A DNA stretch of 64,000 nucleotides from Siderastrea siderea. Lineage: Eukaryota; Cnidaria; Anthozoa; Scleractinia; Rhizangiidae. Below are positions 18,001 through 28,323 of this stretch, one piece after another. The first letter of the stretch is position 1, and each line of letters opens with the position of its first letter. The notes under the pieces were generated by a model, which searched no databases, had not been told where the DNA came from, and was given only the letters and a program-made list of their open reading frames with translations. The stretch is from contig OZ034970.1 in assembly GCA_964030785.1 (NCBI GenBank), positions 14,913,411 to 14,977,410 on the forward strand, in the 5' to 3' direction. The position numbers and the translations under genes are program-made.

Positions 18001-18804
18001 AGCTTTTTTCTTTTTCACTTAACCTATACACAGTCACACAATCATTTCCCCAGCCAAATACGTTTATTGCGAGGTTTTCGTTTTGCGCCTCAAGCTTGTC
18101 AATTTGTTTTACTGGTGTTGGAAAAACAATGCCACTCCAATTACTACCATCGTTAACTGGGTAAGAACTTGGTCTGTTTGGACTTTTTCCTTCTGGTGGG
18201 GGGAACAAAGCTGATCTTACAGCCCACTTCAAACACTCGTTGTCCTTATTTTGCACATTCATTACTGCTTTTTTGTTTTTCAACTTTGTTGGAATCGGCA
18301 AATATGTTGCTCCACGCAGTGGCTGAAAACGTGCGACATTCACATACACAAGCTCTATTTTTTCTATTTCCCATCCTGACCCTTCCGCTACCCACGCTTC
18401 TATATCATTTTCATCGTCGTTTGCGTAAAAAATCTTTGTATCATTTTCTCGAAAATACTGCTCCATGTATTGTGTTTTTTCTTCTTCTCCTTTTTAAATT
18501 TAATTTTCATCTCTAGACTTACTTTTATATTTTTTAACTCTTTAAGTTCTCTTTTTATTAAATCTGTAAAACTTTCTTTTATTGATCTTGCAAACTTAAA
18601 AAGATCTTTATTGTAGGGGTTTTCTTTCGATACAACCATATTCCAAACACGAAGCCATTTATTATTTTTGTTTGTTGATAAGAAAAACTCATCCTCAATT
18701 TCAATAAGCGGTTTTAATGGACGAGGTAAACTCTTTTTAATTTTTTCCGGTATTTCACCATAAAACATTTGAAAAACGTCTTTCTGATTTCTTGCAATAG
18801 ACAT
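14992..18804 (-). pseudogene. Protein-primed family B DNA polymerase (PolB), inactivated
   Basis: Replicates the element from protein-bound ends. Start ATG at 18804. Pieces lie in order: 18804 to ~18480 (N-terminal), ~18470-17360, 17359-16440, and ~16450-14992. The first and second are separated by a frameshift in an A-rich run near 18480-18500, the second and third by an in-frame TAG at 17360-17362, the third and fourth by a frameshift near 16440-16460. A CxxC...HxxxC finger precedes exonuclease motif I (YADFEALV, near 17700). Exo II is HNLKGYD and Exo III YHDLYVKTD. Polymerase motif A is DANNLHGW, B KLMNNSVFGK and C YTDTDS. Motif A has His where Tyr is usual. Full length would be ~1,270 residues, normal for Polintons. 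Confidence 0.95.
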
Positions 18805-18829
18805 TTTGAATTCTGTAACACTTTTGATA

Positions 18830-18982
18830 TAATAAAAAACCACAAATCTCTAAATAAAAAAAAATTCTGTGACGGTTTACAACAAAACTTGTAAAATATA
18901 ATATTACGGTTTTTTTAAAAGTGATGCAATATTCTTTCCACCTATATAAAACCGGTTTTTGTGCTATCGGTGTAAAACTCTC
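18830..18982 (-). repeat. Polinton right terminal inverted repeat, inner part
   Basis: Reverse complement of the inner ~150 bp of the left terminal repeat. Its match stops at AAAACTCTC (18974-18982), where the nested retroelement begins, and resumes at CTCAG at 20955. Confidence 0.95.
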
Positions 18983-19054
18983 TGGGCCTGGCAATGGTGG
19001 CGTGAAGACACGAGTTGCGGCCGTCCGCCCAATTTCGTTATCCCATCTTAGTAC

Positions 19055-19993
19055 ATGGCCGATTTGGTCGAGCTATCTTTTAAAAAGAGGAAAACTAGGT
19101 CACCGAAGCCTTTGGACGAGCCTTCTATCTCACCAGACTTGAAGAAAACAAAGCAATACACTTCTCCTGGCAAAGAATCAGACCAAGACGAAGGCGAGAC
19201 TTCGACAGTCTCAACGGTAATCGACTCAACAATGTCTCAAGAGTTCGGCGCTACACTACAGGAGATACTTAAAAAGTTGGAAAAACTGGACGTTATACAA
19301 TCTTCTTTAGGAAAGATAGAATCCAAAATAGCAACCCTGGAGACACGAACCCGAGAGCTCGAAACATTCCAAGATACGACGAAGAAAGACATTGAAGAAC
19401 TGAAGAGCAGCCAAACATTCATCGGCGAGCAAGCCAAACAAAATGCCGACGCACTCAAAAAAGATAAAGGCCTAATAGCCGGGCTTTTAGAGCAAGCCCC
19501 AAAAAACGAGGATATGACAAATGAGTTGCAGACTAAAAACCTTTATTTGGAAGCATATTCACGTCGAGAAAACTTGAAGTTTATGAACATAAAGGAAGAA
19601 ACAACAATAGACGAGAAGGAAGACACCGAAGAAGTGCTTCGATCTTTCTTAGAGCGCGACCTTGGTTTCGCTGATGCGAGAAATGTAGAAATTCAACGTG
19701 TCCACCGAAATGGAAAAAGTAAAGACGGCAAACCGCGGCCTATTCTAGCCCGTTTTCTTAGGTTTAAGGACGTTCAGAAAATTATCTCGTTGGGCCACAG
19801 ACTTAAAGATACAGACTACCAAATTTTCCGAGATTATCCTGCCGAAATCATCAACCGACGAAGATCACAGATGGAGTCTTTTAAAGCTGCCAGAAAGAAA
19901 GGAATCCCTGCAAGTTTTAGCTCGTCACAGCCAGATAAGTTGTATATAAGAGGGAAACTTTGGCCTGAAGGCAAAATTTTCTTTACGTCTTAA
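19055..19993 (+). CDS. LINE ORF1 protein, L1 ORF1p/transposase_22-like (312 aa)
   Basis: Nucleic-acid chaperone of LINE retrotransposition. The N-terminal ~55 residues are Ser/Lys-rich. Residues ~60-160 form a coiled coil (ILKKLEKLDVIQSSLGKI, heptads of Leu/Ile). RRM-like segments follow at ~165-250 with YSRRENLKFMNI and ILARFLRFKDVQKI, then a C-terminal domain. This order matches L1-type ORF1 proteins that trimerise through the coiled coil. The frame is intact, the ATG lies ~72 bp inside the 5' end of the element, and no ORF2 follows. A recent insertion is likely, since a long ORF has survived in non-coding surroundings. Confidence 0.85.
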   Translation: MADLVELSFKKRKTRSPKPLDEPSISPDLKKTKQYTSPGKESDQDEGETSTVSTVIDSTMSQEFGATLQEILKKLEKLDVIQSSLGKIESKIATLETRTRELETFQDTTKKDIEELKSSQTFIGEQAKQNADALKKDKGLIAGLLEQAPKNEDMTNELQTKNLYLEAYSRRENLKFMNIKEETTIDEKEDTEEVLRSFLERDLGFADARNVEIQRVHRNGKSKDGKPRPILARFLRFKDVQKIISLGHRLKDTDYQIFRDYPAEIINRRRSQMESFKAARKKGIPASFSSSQPDKLYIRGKLWPEGKIFFTS

Positions 19994-20936
19994 TAACAAT
20001 CAGTTATTTCTTTTTGCATAATAATATTTAGCTTTGTCAGATCATCATTAAGTCTATAGGGATTACTTGATTTTACCACAATGCGGGTAACTATTCATTA
20101 TTTACAATAGTTTGCTTTATTTTCGCTTCAGTTGCGGTCGGCAGCTACAACAGAGAGAAAATGTTTCCCTTTACTCGTGTAGCACTAGGTTTAAACGTAA
20201 CGTCTCATGCCTTTTTTCTGAAGACTCTTTCTTCTATCGCTTTGCTTGGTTTTAAGTATAATTCCAAGAGAGCAGAGTCTTCTTTTGCCCTCAGTCAGGG
20301 ACCGCTTTTATTGTGTAAGTGTTTGTGTGTGTTTCCTTTGTTTTTTTGTTTTTTTGTTCTCTCCCGGGGGCAATACCTTTATGTAAAAATTTTTTTGCAT
20401 CACAGCCATCTTTTAATATATACTACTTGTCTTGACCGCTTCAACTCAAAAGTCTCTCTCTGAAGCTCTTAGAGTCTTGGATGTAGGTGGTCTCTTTTTC
20501 TTTTCATTGTATCCTATTACCCTCTTCCCATCACGTACATTTCCAACTCATCCATAATTTTAAAGCAACGATTCAACAGGAGATCTTTTATCTCTTCTCC
20601 ATACTCTGTTGAGTAGATTAGGTTATATCTTATCTTTTCATAGCAATTTCCCCCCCCCCCTTTTCTTTTTTTTTCGCATGTAAGCTTTACGTGTCGCTCA
20701 AATATTTAACTAATTAATTGCTTTATTTTACAAGTGTTATGCAATTTAAGGAAACAGTGTATAATAAGTGGCATATTACAAGTGTAAAATGTATATAATA
20801 AGCCAAACACCACATGTAACTGAGTAGTATGTAGTAAGTGACTGTCATTAGTGTATTAGTAATGTATTATGTAAGTAGTGTACTAGCATTGTAAGTAGTG
20901 TACTTGTTATTGTAAGCAGTTTGCTTTGCTTTCATT
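19994..20936 (+). other. 3' untranslated region of the ORF1-only element
   Basis: No reading frame of note. It has a C10/T-rich stretch near 20651-20680 and short repeats of GTAAGTAGTGTA around 20870-20910 just before the poly(A) tail. These may be remnants of the 3' signal read by a partner reverse transcriptase, but that is a guess. Confidence 0.6.
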
Positions 20937-20954
20937 AAAAAAAAAAAAAAAAAA

Positions 20955-21150
20955 CTCAGTTATAAAACTTTTCTCTTTCACCAATGTTGAAAAATTGTTT
21001 CATATGTGAGCGGTTTTAAAATTGGAAATAATTCTTCCCAATGAATAAAACTTTTGTGACAAAATTGTTTTGTATCTGGGTGGTTTAAAAACTTAAAATA
21101 AATCTCCCAATGTGCAAGCTGTTACAGAACCCCCATTCTTCTATACTACT
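20955..21150 (-). repeat. Polinton right terminal inverted repeat, outer part
   Basis: Reverse complement of the outer ~196 bp of the left terminal repeat, ending TATACTACT, then the target duplication GGAACG. Confidence 0.95.
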
Positions 21151-21156
21151 GGAACG
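21151..21156. other. Polinton target-site duplication, right copy (GGAACG)
   Basis: Second copy of the six-base duplication, followed by TGTTGGACACGAGATCGGCC, which continues the family R repeat interrupted on the left at 2371. Confidence 0.95.
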
Positions 21157-22640
21157 TGTTGGACACGAGATCGGCCTTTGGAGCATAGAGACCCTAGAGA
21201 GATACCGCACGATCTACAAAATACCTCAGTATCTCCCAGCAGCCGTTATTCATTATATAATATTCTTTCAATTGCTTTGTTCAGAGACTACGGGGAGGAA
21301 GTGGTTGTAAGAGTAGCAACTCGAGCATCTTCAAATCAGTAAAGCCCACGACATCAACCTATCAGTTGATCAGTTAAAAGCCCGGTTACCATCTGTTGCC
21401 CCATTTCTGGCCATAAAGAACATTTCTCACGCCTTAGTTTTAGTAGCGGAGGAAAACATCCGCCCACTAGATTCATAATCATCCGAAAATAAAGGACTTC
21501 AAAACAGAACCCACAGCAAATTGGTTAATCTTAATAATTTTTTATACCTTAACTTTTTTATAGAGGGACAGAAGAGTCGGACGAAGTGCCCTCACGCAAC
21601 ACCTATTGGAGAGTACCACGGATTACTGCTTGGGTCCTGGGATTTAAAACCAACAGTCTGGCAAAGTAAAAGAAGATAGAGAAGTCGCGTCCATTGTGTA
21701 CCGAAGAACTTGCAGACGCTAAAGAACATTGGGTCAAAAGAGTACAAAGAGGAATACGTGAAGACATGGAAAGACCCGAATAAAAACAAGTCAAAGACAA
21801 GGAGAACAACCTCCTCAAAGGCACCGGAAGAATCCACGGATACAACCCACTCTATCTAGAGGATGGGCCGTTTCCTGAGAAACTCAGTCAGCATGTCCAA
21901 GTTCCAATAAGGCTCTTGGGTGTGGCCAATGTTCTTCTCAATGGAGAACAATGGAAAACATTCCTATCACAGATACCGAAACCTACATGATCCATGGACG
22001 TCCCTTGTATCCGAGTTCAGCAAACATTTGGCAAAGTCCACCAATTACTGCAAATAACATTGATCCTGATTGATCCAAATCAGAAGTTGGTTTGCTTTCA
22101 AATAAGTCACAACTAATCAATGTACGCTTTGGAAGTCAAAACAGCCACCCATTTGTTTCTCTTTAATTCATTATTTCTTTTAAGACGTAGGGTTTCAAAG
22201 GCGGAAGGGGAACGTTTTGGACACAAGATCGGCCTTTGGAGCATAGAGGCCCTAAAGAGATACTGCAACATCTCGACTATAAGCCTCTCCTGCGACCACC
22301 AGCTGCAAACCAATATACCTCAGTATCTCCTAGAAGCTGTTATTTATTAAATAATATTATTTCACTTGCTGTTTTTTAAGGGACTACAGCGAAGAAGTAC
22401 TTGTAGGAGTAGCAACTCAAGCATCTTCAAACTAGTAAACCCCAGGACATCAACCTATCAGTTGATCAGTCAAAAGTCCGGATTACCAGCTAGTGCTTAA
22501 TATCTGGCGGATATTATCAACTTTCGTTTTTCTGTTAAATCAACAGTGAGGCCTTTTGTAGGCGATCACCACTTGTAGCTAGGCTACTACCTATCTAAAG
22601 CATTTGCATGGCATTGCAGTAAAACAAAGAAGGCCCTATG
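21157..22640. repeat. Family R tandem non-coding repeat, right block
   Basis: Continues the left block. TCTATCTAGAGGATGGGCC recurs near 21856, GATCGGCCTTTGGAGCATAG near 21169 and 22225, and the stretch 22496-22640 matches positions 1-143 almost base for base, so the two blocks share the same junction into unique sequence. Confidence 0.85.
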
Positions 22641-24530
22641 CCTCCATCAAACGTGATCTACAAAAGCAGCTGCAAAATATGGTTGTTTTGAATGAGGGAC
22701 TTATCAGGGCAAAAGGCATTCATGAATCCAAAAGAAATGTCTTGAATGCCTCAGAAGATTCCCCGTTTGCACTGACCTGGGATATGGAGGGATATTCGGA
22801 ATAGCTAGGGAAAAGTGAAAGAATCCAAAAAAGTATCAGTAGGATTGTGGACAGAATAGATGGCCCAGTTAATGACAGAGACAATATTAAGCCGATGTGA
22901 CAAAACTCAAGAAAGAGATAGAATCATATGTCAAGGAAATGAGCACCAAGAAACGACAAGTCCCTTCTTGCTTGCTTTTGTTCATGATGTGATGATGAAG
23001 GTGGTGATGCTTTCCTGTTCGTATCATTAAATACAAGAGTATCACTGATGCCAAGTTACGTGAGCTAATGGAGGAGCTGAGAAGTGCTATGAAAGAGTTT
23101 GGAATGACTACTGTTGGTACGTTTCTTTATTTTAATTAATTAATGTTAAACGGTATTTTCAATGGATTACCATCCTTAAGTGGAGTGAAGTCAATGGAAA
23201 ATCATTAATCAATCTCAACCGGACCCCATGACCCTTACTGCTTTAAAAACGTCTTGGTGCATTGATTCGCGCAAGGCAAACAAGGACTGGGACGAGCCGA
23301 TGAAAGTTCATTTGGCCTCGTGGCCGAAGGACAAAACAAGAGTATTCTGTTTCAAACTGGACGCGACAATGATTTTGGATGTTTAATGTATGGTTTTTTA
23401 ACGTTTAATTTTCGGTATATTTACGCTCATTTTTCTGGTTGTTGTTGACAAACGTAAGTTTTGAACAACATTGAACTGTGTCGGATTGATTGAATGTTCT
23501 CTTGGAGTTTCATCATAGGCGATTCAAAATTATTTACTTTGTGATTGTATTTCATAGCTTCAGATTGTTGTGTCATTAAAATCCTGAAAATTCCAAGCTG
23601 TCCTCGTTTGGTTTGATTTCCGTTGCCTCAACGATCCATGCATAATGGGAGAACCTGGTTCAGATTACGTGGCTAAAAATGTAAAATATACATATTCATT
23701 TAACGTGCTCTTATGCAAAGGTCATACAATATGTTGACTTAGTAAGAGTCTTCCACATGCTGCCATTTGCAATGCTGAAAGGACCCAGATATTAGGTGAA
23801 ATCCACAGTTTATGTTGTTTAAACGGTTTTGAAGATCTTAATTATTGGTTTCACTGACCAGCAAGTTCCCACTTATTTAAAATAACTTACTGTAACTATA
23901 TTGGAAACTAGTCAATTTACATGTGTTTTAGATGCTGGGTTTATCTCCACAGATGGAGAATTCAATTCCTTGCGAACGCAAGGCACCCACAAACCTCTGT
24001 CTGGTATTCAGTTGATAATGGCTGGAAGAGCAGAGGCAAAGTCACTATCACTGCGGATAGAGTTATACCTGACACCGACACACAGAGGTATATATCAGTC
24101 AACAGAGTATTACTGTCATCTTAGCCTTTTGTCTGCCGACGGGACTTCAAAGTCGCAGAATATGAAACGATCAGCAAAAAATGTGAGGTGCTGAAACTAC
24201 CTATTGGGACGTTTGAGTCCAAAGCTCCTTTATCCATCATTCTTGTATAAAGGACACTACAATGTAACATACATGAAAAGGCGTATGTGATCAATTCAAT
24301 ATGGCCACTTCTTAGAGGAACAAGTGGCATTCAGGTTCGTACAATTTTGTTTTATTTGACAAGGTTTAATGCTGAGTCAAAGGCTGAGTAATTTTCTGTG
24401 CGTAGTTTAAGACTTAAAGTACACGTTGAAGAACGTTTTGGTGTAAAATTTTTAAATTCGCTTACAAACGATCGTGTTGTTTGATTGGGACTTGTGAGTC
24501 CCCACATGTGGAAATGCTAGCGTTTGGTTC
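22641..24530. other. Gene-poor interval with weak coding fragments
   Basis: No gene can be supported. 22641-22950 and 23040-23115 have some coding bias (Glu/Lys-rich fragments, one ending at a possible splice donor GTACG near 23117). 23930-24260 contains a broken frame with repeated Asp/Arg residues that may belong to the 5' part of the Gypsy remnant that follows. Confidence 0.4.
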
Positions 24531-24539
24531 TTGGCGTCT

Positions 24540-25785
24540 TCAGATCTATCAAGCAAAACATTTGATCAAATGTGCGAAGTGCTTAGGAAGCAGTTCCATA
24601 CTGAATCTGATATTTGGCTATTAAGACAACAACTTCTTAATAGAAAACAACCACCACATGAAACAGTAGTGCAATACACCTCAGAAATACGCAAGTTCTG
24701 CTAGTGCTTTAATTTACCAAGCGAAGAAAATGTTAACTATTTATTTAACGGTCTGAAACCTGAATTAAAGAAATACGTGATTTTACAGCGAGCAAAGACC
24801 TTTTCTGAAGCAGAAACACACGCTAAACTCAAAGAAGCGCTTCCTGAGGCGAAAGAGTACAATATCCCGTTTAACAATAATCATAATCCGAGGGCAGATA
24901 ATAAGTATAATCAGCCACTAGGAAGGGATGAAATCACCCACATAAATAGGCAAGAACTTCGTAGGTCCAGAAATCAACAAAATTAGGAGCCTGAATATCG
25001 CAATCGACGCACTTTTGATGGGCGACCCATCTGTAATTACTGTAAGAAAGCGGGGCATATCGCTTATGTTTGTAGAAAAAGCCAGTTTGATAACAGAGAT
25101 CCACGCATCACTGCGCTGAAAAACAGACCAGCAGAACAAAACCAAAGTCAAGGGGGACCCAACATTTGCTTTGTTCATGCTAAGTCTAGTTTCATTTTAC
25201 TTCCGCAGTTGGGGACCTTTGTCAGCCTGGGGAGATAGGACTTGTGGATCCTAGGGAGGAACCACCAAGCAGATATAACATCATGGATGCCACTCAAATT
25301 GTAAGAACATGGGAAGGGAACACTATTCCCGTTAGGTTACTTAATCCAACCAACCAGGCAATAAAAATTGTTCGGCATACTCGTCTAGGGACATATACAC
25401 CCACAGATCCTACAACAGCCACTTACGATCGATTACAGTCAGATAACGAAGCTGAAGCAACTCGTGACATACCCACTGCTCTCACCCGCCAGTAGGGAAG
25501 AAATTGATAAGCAGATTAATGAGATGTTAGATAATGGGGTAATATCCCCCTCAGTATCCCCTTGTTAAGAAATCAGATGGGTCTATGCGCTTTTGTGTTG
25601 ATTACAGGAAATTAAATGAGATAAAGGGAAAGGATGGTGATCCCCTTCCTCGCATTACAGAAGCGCTCTCGACGCCGTAGGGGGCCCAATGGATTTGCAC
25701 TCAGGTTATTGGCGAATAGAAATGGACGAGGACTCAAGAGAAAACTGCATTCTTTACACGCAATGGCTTGTATGAATTTAAGGCA
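24540..25785 (+). mobile_element. Ty3/Gypsy retrotransposon remnant (gag, zinc knuckle, RT start)
   Basis: Fragments in order: a gag segment (LLRQQLLNRKQPPHETVVQY, interrupted by TAG at ~24703, then LFNGLKPELKKYVILQRAKT), a CCHC zinc knuckle CNYCKKAGHIAYVC at ~25033-25075, a linker (25244-25490), and the beginning of reverse transcriptase ([21 protein letters not shown], then a KTAF.T.NGLYEF match near 25745-25780) with several stops and frameshifts. No protease, integrase or LTRs are visible, and similarity stops abruptly near 25785. A dead, truncated copy. Confidence 0.85.
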
Positions 25786-26165
25786 GGACTTAACCTAAAA
25801 TTTCGCAAAAATTTCGATATTTTTGTTTTTACAAAATCTTGCGCTTTTGGCACAGAAGAATGCTATGGCAAGTGTTTTGGAGTTAAATTGTACATTGTTT
25901 CGATGCCAGCGAAGGGTTTTATTTAGTGCAGTAGCAAAACCGTTTCAGTTGCCATGGCGATGCAAAGTAGCATTTTTGGGGTTTTGCATTGATTTCTGTC
26001 CCCGCAGTCCATCCAATTCCCGAAAATCCCCATCCACTTCTGTAAGGAAACTATGTGATCTATCACATGACGTCTAGGCCTATGTAAGATCTAAAGGGTC
26101 TTGTCACAACTGTGGAGATTAGGAGAACGAGAGATAGCTTTCTAACGGCGACGTTTTTGTCTGAA
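25786..26165. other. Interval with no recognised feature
   Basis: Nothing beyond short open frames. The sequence changes character sharply at ~25786, where similarity to reverse transcriptase ends. Confidence 0.4.
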
Positions 26166-26493
26166 ATGACTGGAAAGAAGAATACTGTGTACAGAAAAAG
26201 GAAAGGCAAGCCTTTCACTGGAGTTCAGAGACACGTGAAAAAAGCGAAGGAAACGCCGCCGGTTGATAGTGAAATTCCCGAGGCAAGGTGTATCGTGTGA
26301 AGTGCCTTCATCAGATGCCGAAAATGATCAATCACTGAACGCATCTCGACTGAAAATGAAGCCAGAAGATCATTCGGATGGTTGTTCAGAATGTTCTGAC
26401 GATGAAACGGCTTGCCAGGGAGAGGGACATAGGATCATAGACCTCAACATGTTGTCTCCAACACTGTCCGAAGCTCATGTGCGCAAGAAAGGT
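26166..26493 (+). pseudogene. Fragment of a Mutator-like transposase-domain gene, 5' exon
   Basis: ATG at 26166 gives MTGKKNTVYRKRKGKPFTGV, a basic start. The frame ends at 26300, and coding continues in the next frame with an acidic Ser/Asp stretch (SDGCSECSDDET) and GHRIIDLNMLSPTLSEAH, a pattern I associate with the beginning of Mutator-like transposase domains in cnidarian genomes. A splice donor (AAGGTGAG) follows at ~26490. No further exons are found. Identification is from memory of the family and is tentative. Confidence 0.4.
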
Positions 26494-26999
26494 GAGAAAT
26501 AATGACATAGAACGTGAGCCAGTTCTATTCTCCCTGTCAAATACTTCCTCACCCGTTGCTGTTTATTAGACGTAACATATATTGCAGGCTAAACTATGTT
26601 CAGTTATTTTAAATGGGGTCTGAGAGAATTGCCTTTGATAATTTAATATTTCAATAACAGTCAAGATCCCCTTTAATGTTTTACCAACTGGTCTCTGCAA
26701 TAGTCCAGCCACCTTTTAAAGACTTACCGTAAAAGCTCTATTAAGCCCTTCTTTTGGAAACCGGATTTTGTAATAAGCCTTCTCTCTCCATTAACAATAA
26801 GCCCTCCTCCTCCCCCCCCCCCCCCCAAGTTTGAAATATCAGTAAAATGATCTATATCAAACCTTTATTAATGTTTCAGCTAGTTTGTTGGAAATGTGGA
26901 CTTTCATTTCCCAGAGGTACCATTATATTAGAGTACAAATTATGTTATCGTTGTAATTCTATGATACACACACCATTTTTGTCCCTATTAGCCAGTGAT
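26494..26999. other. Non-coding interval with poly(C)
   Basis: No gene. A run of C around 26812-26827 follows CCTCCTCC, otherwise AT-rich sequence. Confidence 0.5.
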
Positions 27000-27284
27000 C
27001 TAAAATAATTTTTGCCATAAACAACGTTTCTGATGCCTTAGTTTTAATAACAGACAAAAAAATCCGCGCACCAGATTCATAATCATCCGAAAATAAAGGC
27101 CTTCAAAACGGAACCCAGAGCAAAGTGGCTAATCTTTATAATTTTTTATACATTAACTTTTTTATACAGAGAGGTAGAAAAGTAGGACGAAGAATCAAGC
27201 ACTCCATGAAGAACAATGCAAAACATTCCTATCTGAGGTACCGTAGCCTGCACGAACAATGGGCGTCCCTTGTATCCAAGTTCT
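27000..27284. repeat. Family R repeat fragment
   Basis: AACAACGTTTCTGATGCCTTA through AACAATGGGCGTCCCTTGTAT matches the unit segments at ~1551-1690 and 2100-2180, with an internal deletion joining the two parts. Confidence 0.75.
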
Positions 27285-27455
27285 ACGGTGGCTTATAAGG
27301 GCCATCAAAAGTACCGCTTCATTTTTTGCCTCAACAGTTAGTCTATCGACACTTAATAACTGTACATTGACACTTATAACTGTTGAAAAGAATAACTGTC
27401 GATCGACACTTATAACTGTCGATTGACACCTAATATATAGATTTAGCCAAGCCTA

Positions 27456-28323
27456 AAAGCGGAGCCCCCCTTTTTGTTTTGCTTTTTGTTTTGTTTTTTT
27501 GTTTTGTTTTTGCTGGCAGTTATTAATTTGTGAAAATACTCTCATCCAAGTCGTTTTATTAAAAAAAAAAACTAAGAAAAAAAAAAGAAAAAATTCTTGC
27601 TTCCGCTGGGTGTCGAACCCGGCTCGTCGGCGTGAGACGCCGGTCACTAGTCCACTAGGCCATGAGCGTTCGACATTGTTTTCGTAGTTAATTTTAATAC
27701 TTATTTCTTTCTTTCTTGACAAGCTGCCTATCAGCATGAAAATGCTGGTGTTTTTCCTGGCAAAATGTGTTCGAAACGCCGTAAAAACCATGGTTGTGGA
27801 CAGAAAAAACCAAAAAGCACTAGCTCTGCTATATTTGACGTCGAAACCGCTGCGAAAAGCTGCGAACTCAAGCGGTGTGCCGACCGAGTTTGAACAGAAC
27901 CGACGAGGCAAATTTGAACTTTTTGCCTGAACTTTATCGCCGAATTTCTTTCGCCTAGATTGAACTTTTCCCCTTCCACCAAAAAGACAACTGAGTGTTC
28001 TTTTGAACTTTTTTTTTCCTCTATCAAATTTGTTTTTGACTTTTGTTGTCTTTGCTTGTTTTGCTACAACGCGGGTCAACATGCGATTTCGCGCCGAAAA
28101 CACACGGGATTCAGCACAGGGTTCTATCCAGCGTAGGAAGTGTATTGGTATCCCTGTGGTGCGGACGGACGGACGGACGGACGGATGTACGGACGGACGT
28201 ACGGATGTACGGACGGACGGTCACGTGACTACCACGTCACTACCAAAATTTTTTGGCTTGATAGATTACCAAATTTCCTTAGCAATGGAGCTCCACTGAC
28301 GCGCTAGCGCGCTGGCTCCGCTA
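27456..28323. mobile_element. Small element with inverted ends and (ACGG)n block
   Basis: Inverted 9-bp ends AGCGGAGCC and GGCTCCGCT bracket a segment containing a T-rich start, a tRNA-like sequence, and an ACGG tetranucleotide tract at ~28162-28222. It breaks the minisatellite, which supports insertion. The arrangement resembles repeats I have seen in coral genomes, but the family name is not known to me. Confidence 0.5.
27598..27667 (-). tRNA. tRNA-Glu(CTC)-like sequence, probable pseudogene or SINE head
   Basis: Read on the minus strand there is an A box TGGCCTAGTGG, an anticodon arm with loop GTCTCAC (anticodon CTC, Glu) on a 4- to 5-pair stem, and a T arm with GGGTTCGACACCC (B box). The acceptor stem pairs poorly (about 4 of 7), and T-rich sequence suited to Pol III termination follows. 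Both internal promoter boxes are intact, so Pol III transcription is possible, but a working tRNA is unlikely. Confidence 0.6.

Larger units (their letters stand above)
18983..20954 (+). mobile_element. ORF1-only LINE-type retroelement nested in the Polinton repeat
   Basis: A 1,972-bp insertion splits the right terminal repeat. It begins TGGGCCTGGCAATGG, has a ~70-bp leader, one ORF1 gene, ~940 bp of non-coding DNA and an 18-A tail at 20937-20954. No reverse transcriptase is present. Comparison with the intact left repeat gives only CTC as possible target duplication, so no long duplication exists. The organisation recalls mammalian HAL1 (half-LINE) elements, which keep ORF1 and rely on reverse transcriptase supplied by others. 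Confidence 0.88.
2378..21150. mobile_element. Complete Polinton/Maverick (adintovirus-like) DNA transposon
   Basis: An 18.8-kb element bounded by ~355-bp terminal inverted repeats beginning AGT and ending ACT, flanked by a perfect 6-bp duplication. It encodes the replication, integration and virion-building genes described individually below. Removing the nested 1.97-kb retroelement leaves ~16.8 kb, within the usual Polinton range of about 15-20 kb. Several genes carry single lesions, so this copy is probably not autonomous, but no gene has been lost wholesale. Such elements are regarded as endogenous forms of adintoviruses; whether this lineage makes particles cannot be seen from the sequence. 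Confidence 0.97.

Noticed and set aside
24777..24986. Gypsy gag segment as a functional gene
   Set aside because: A stop upstream and breaks downstream place it in a dead element.
28003..28299. 98-codon frame over the ACGG repeat
   Set aside because: Its Asp/Gly/Arg/Thr repeats come from the tetranucleotide tract only.
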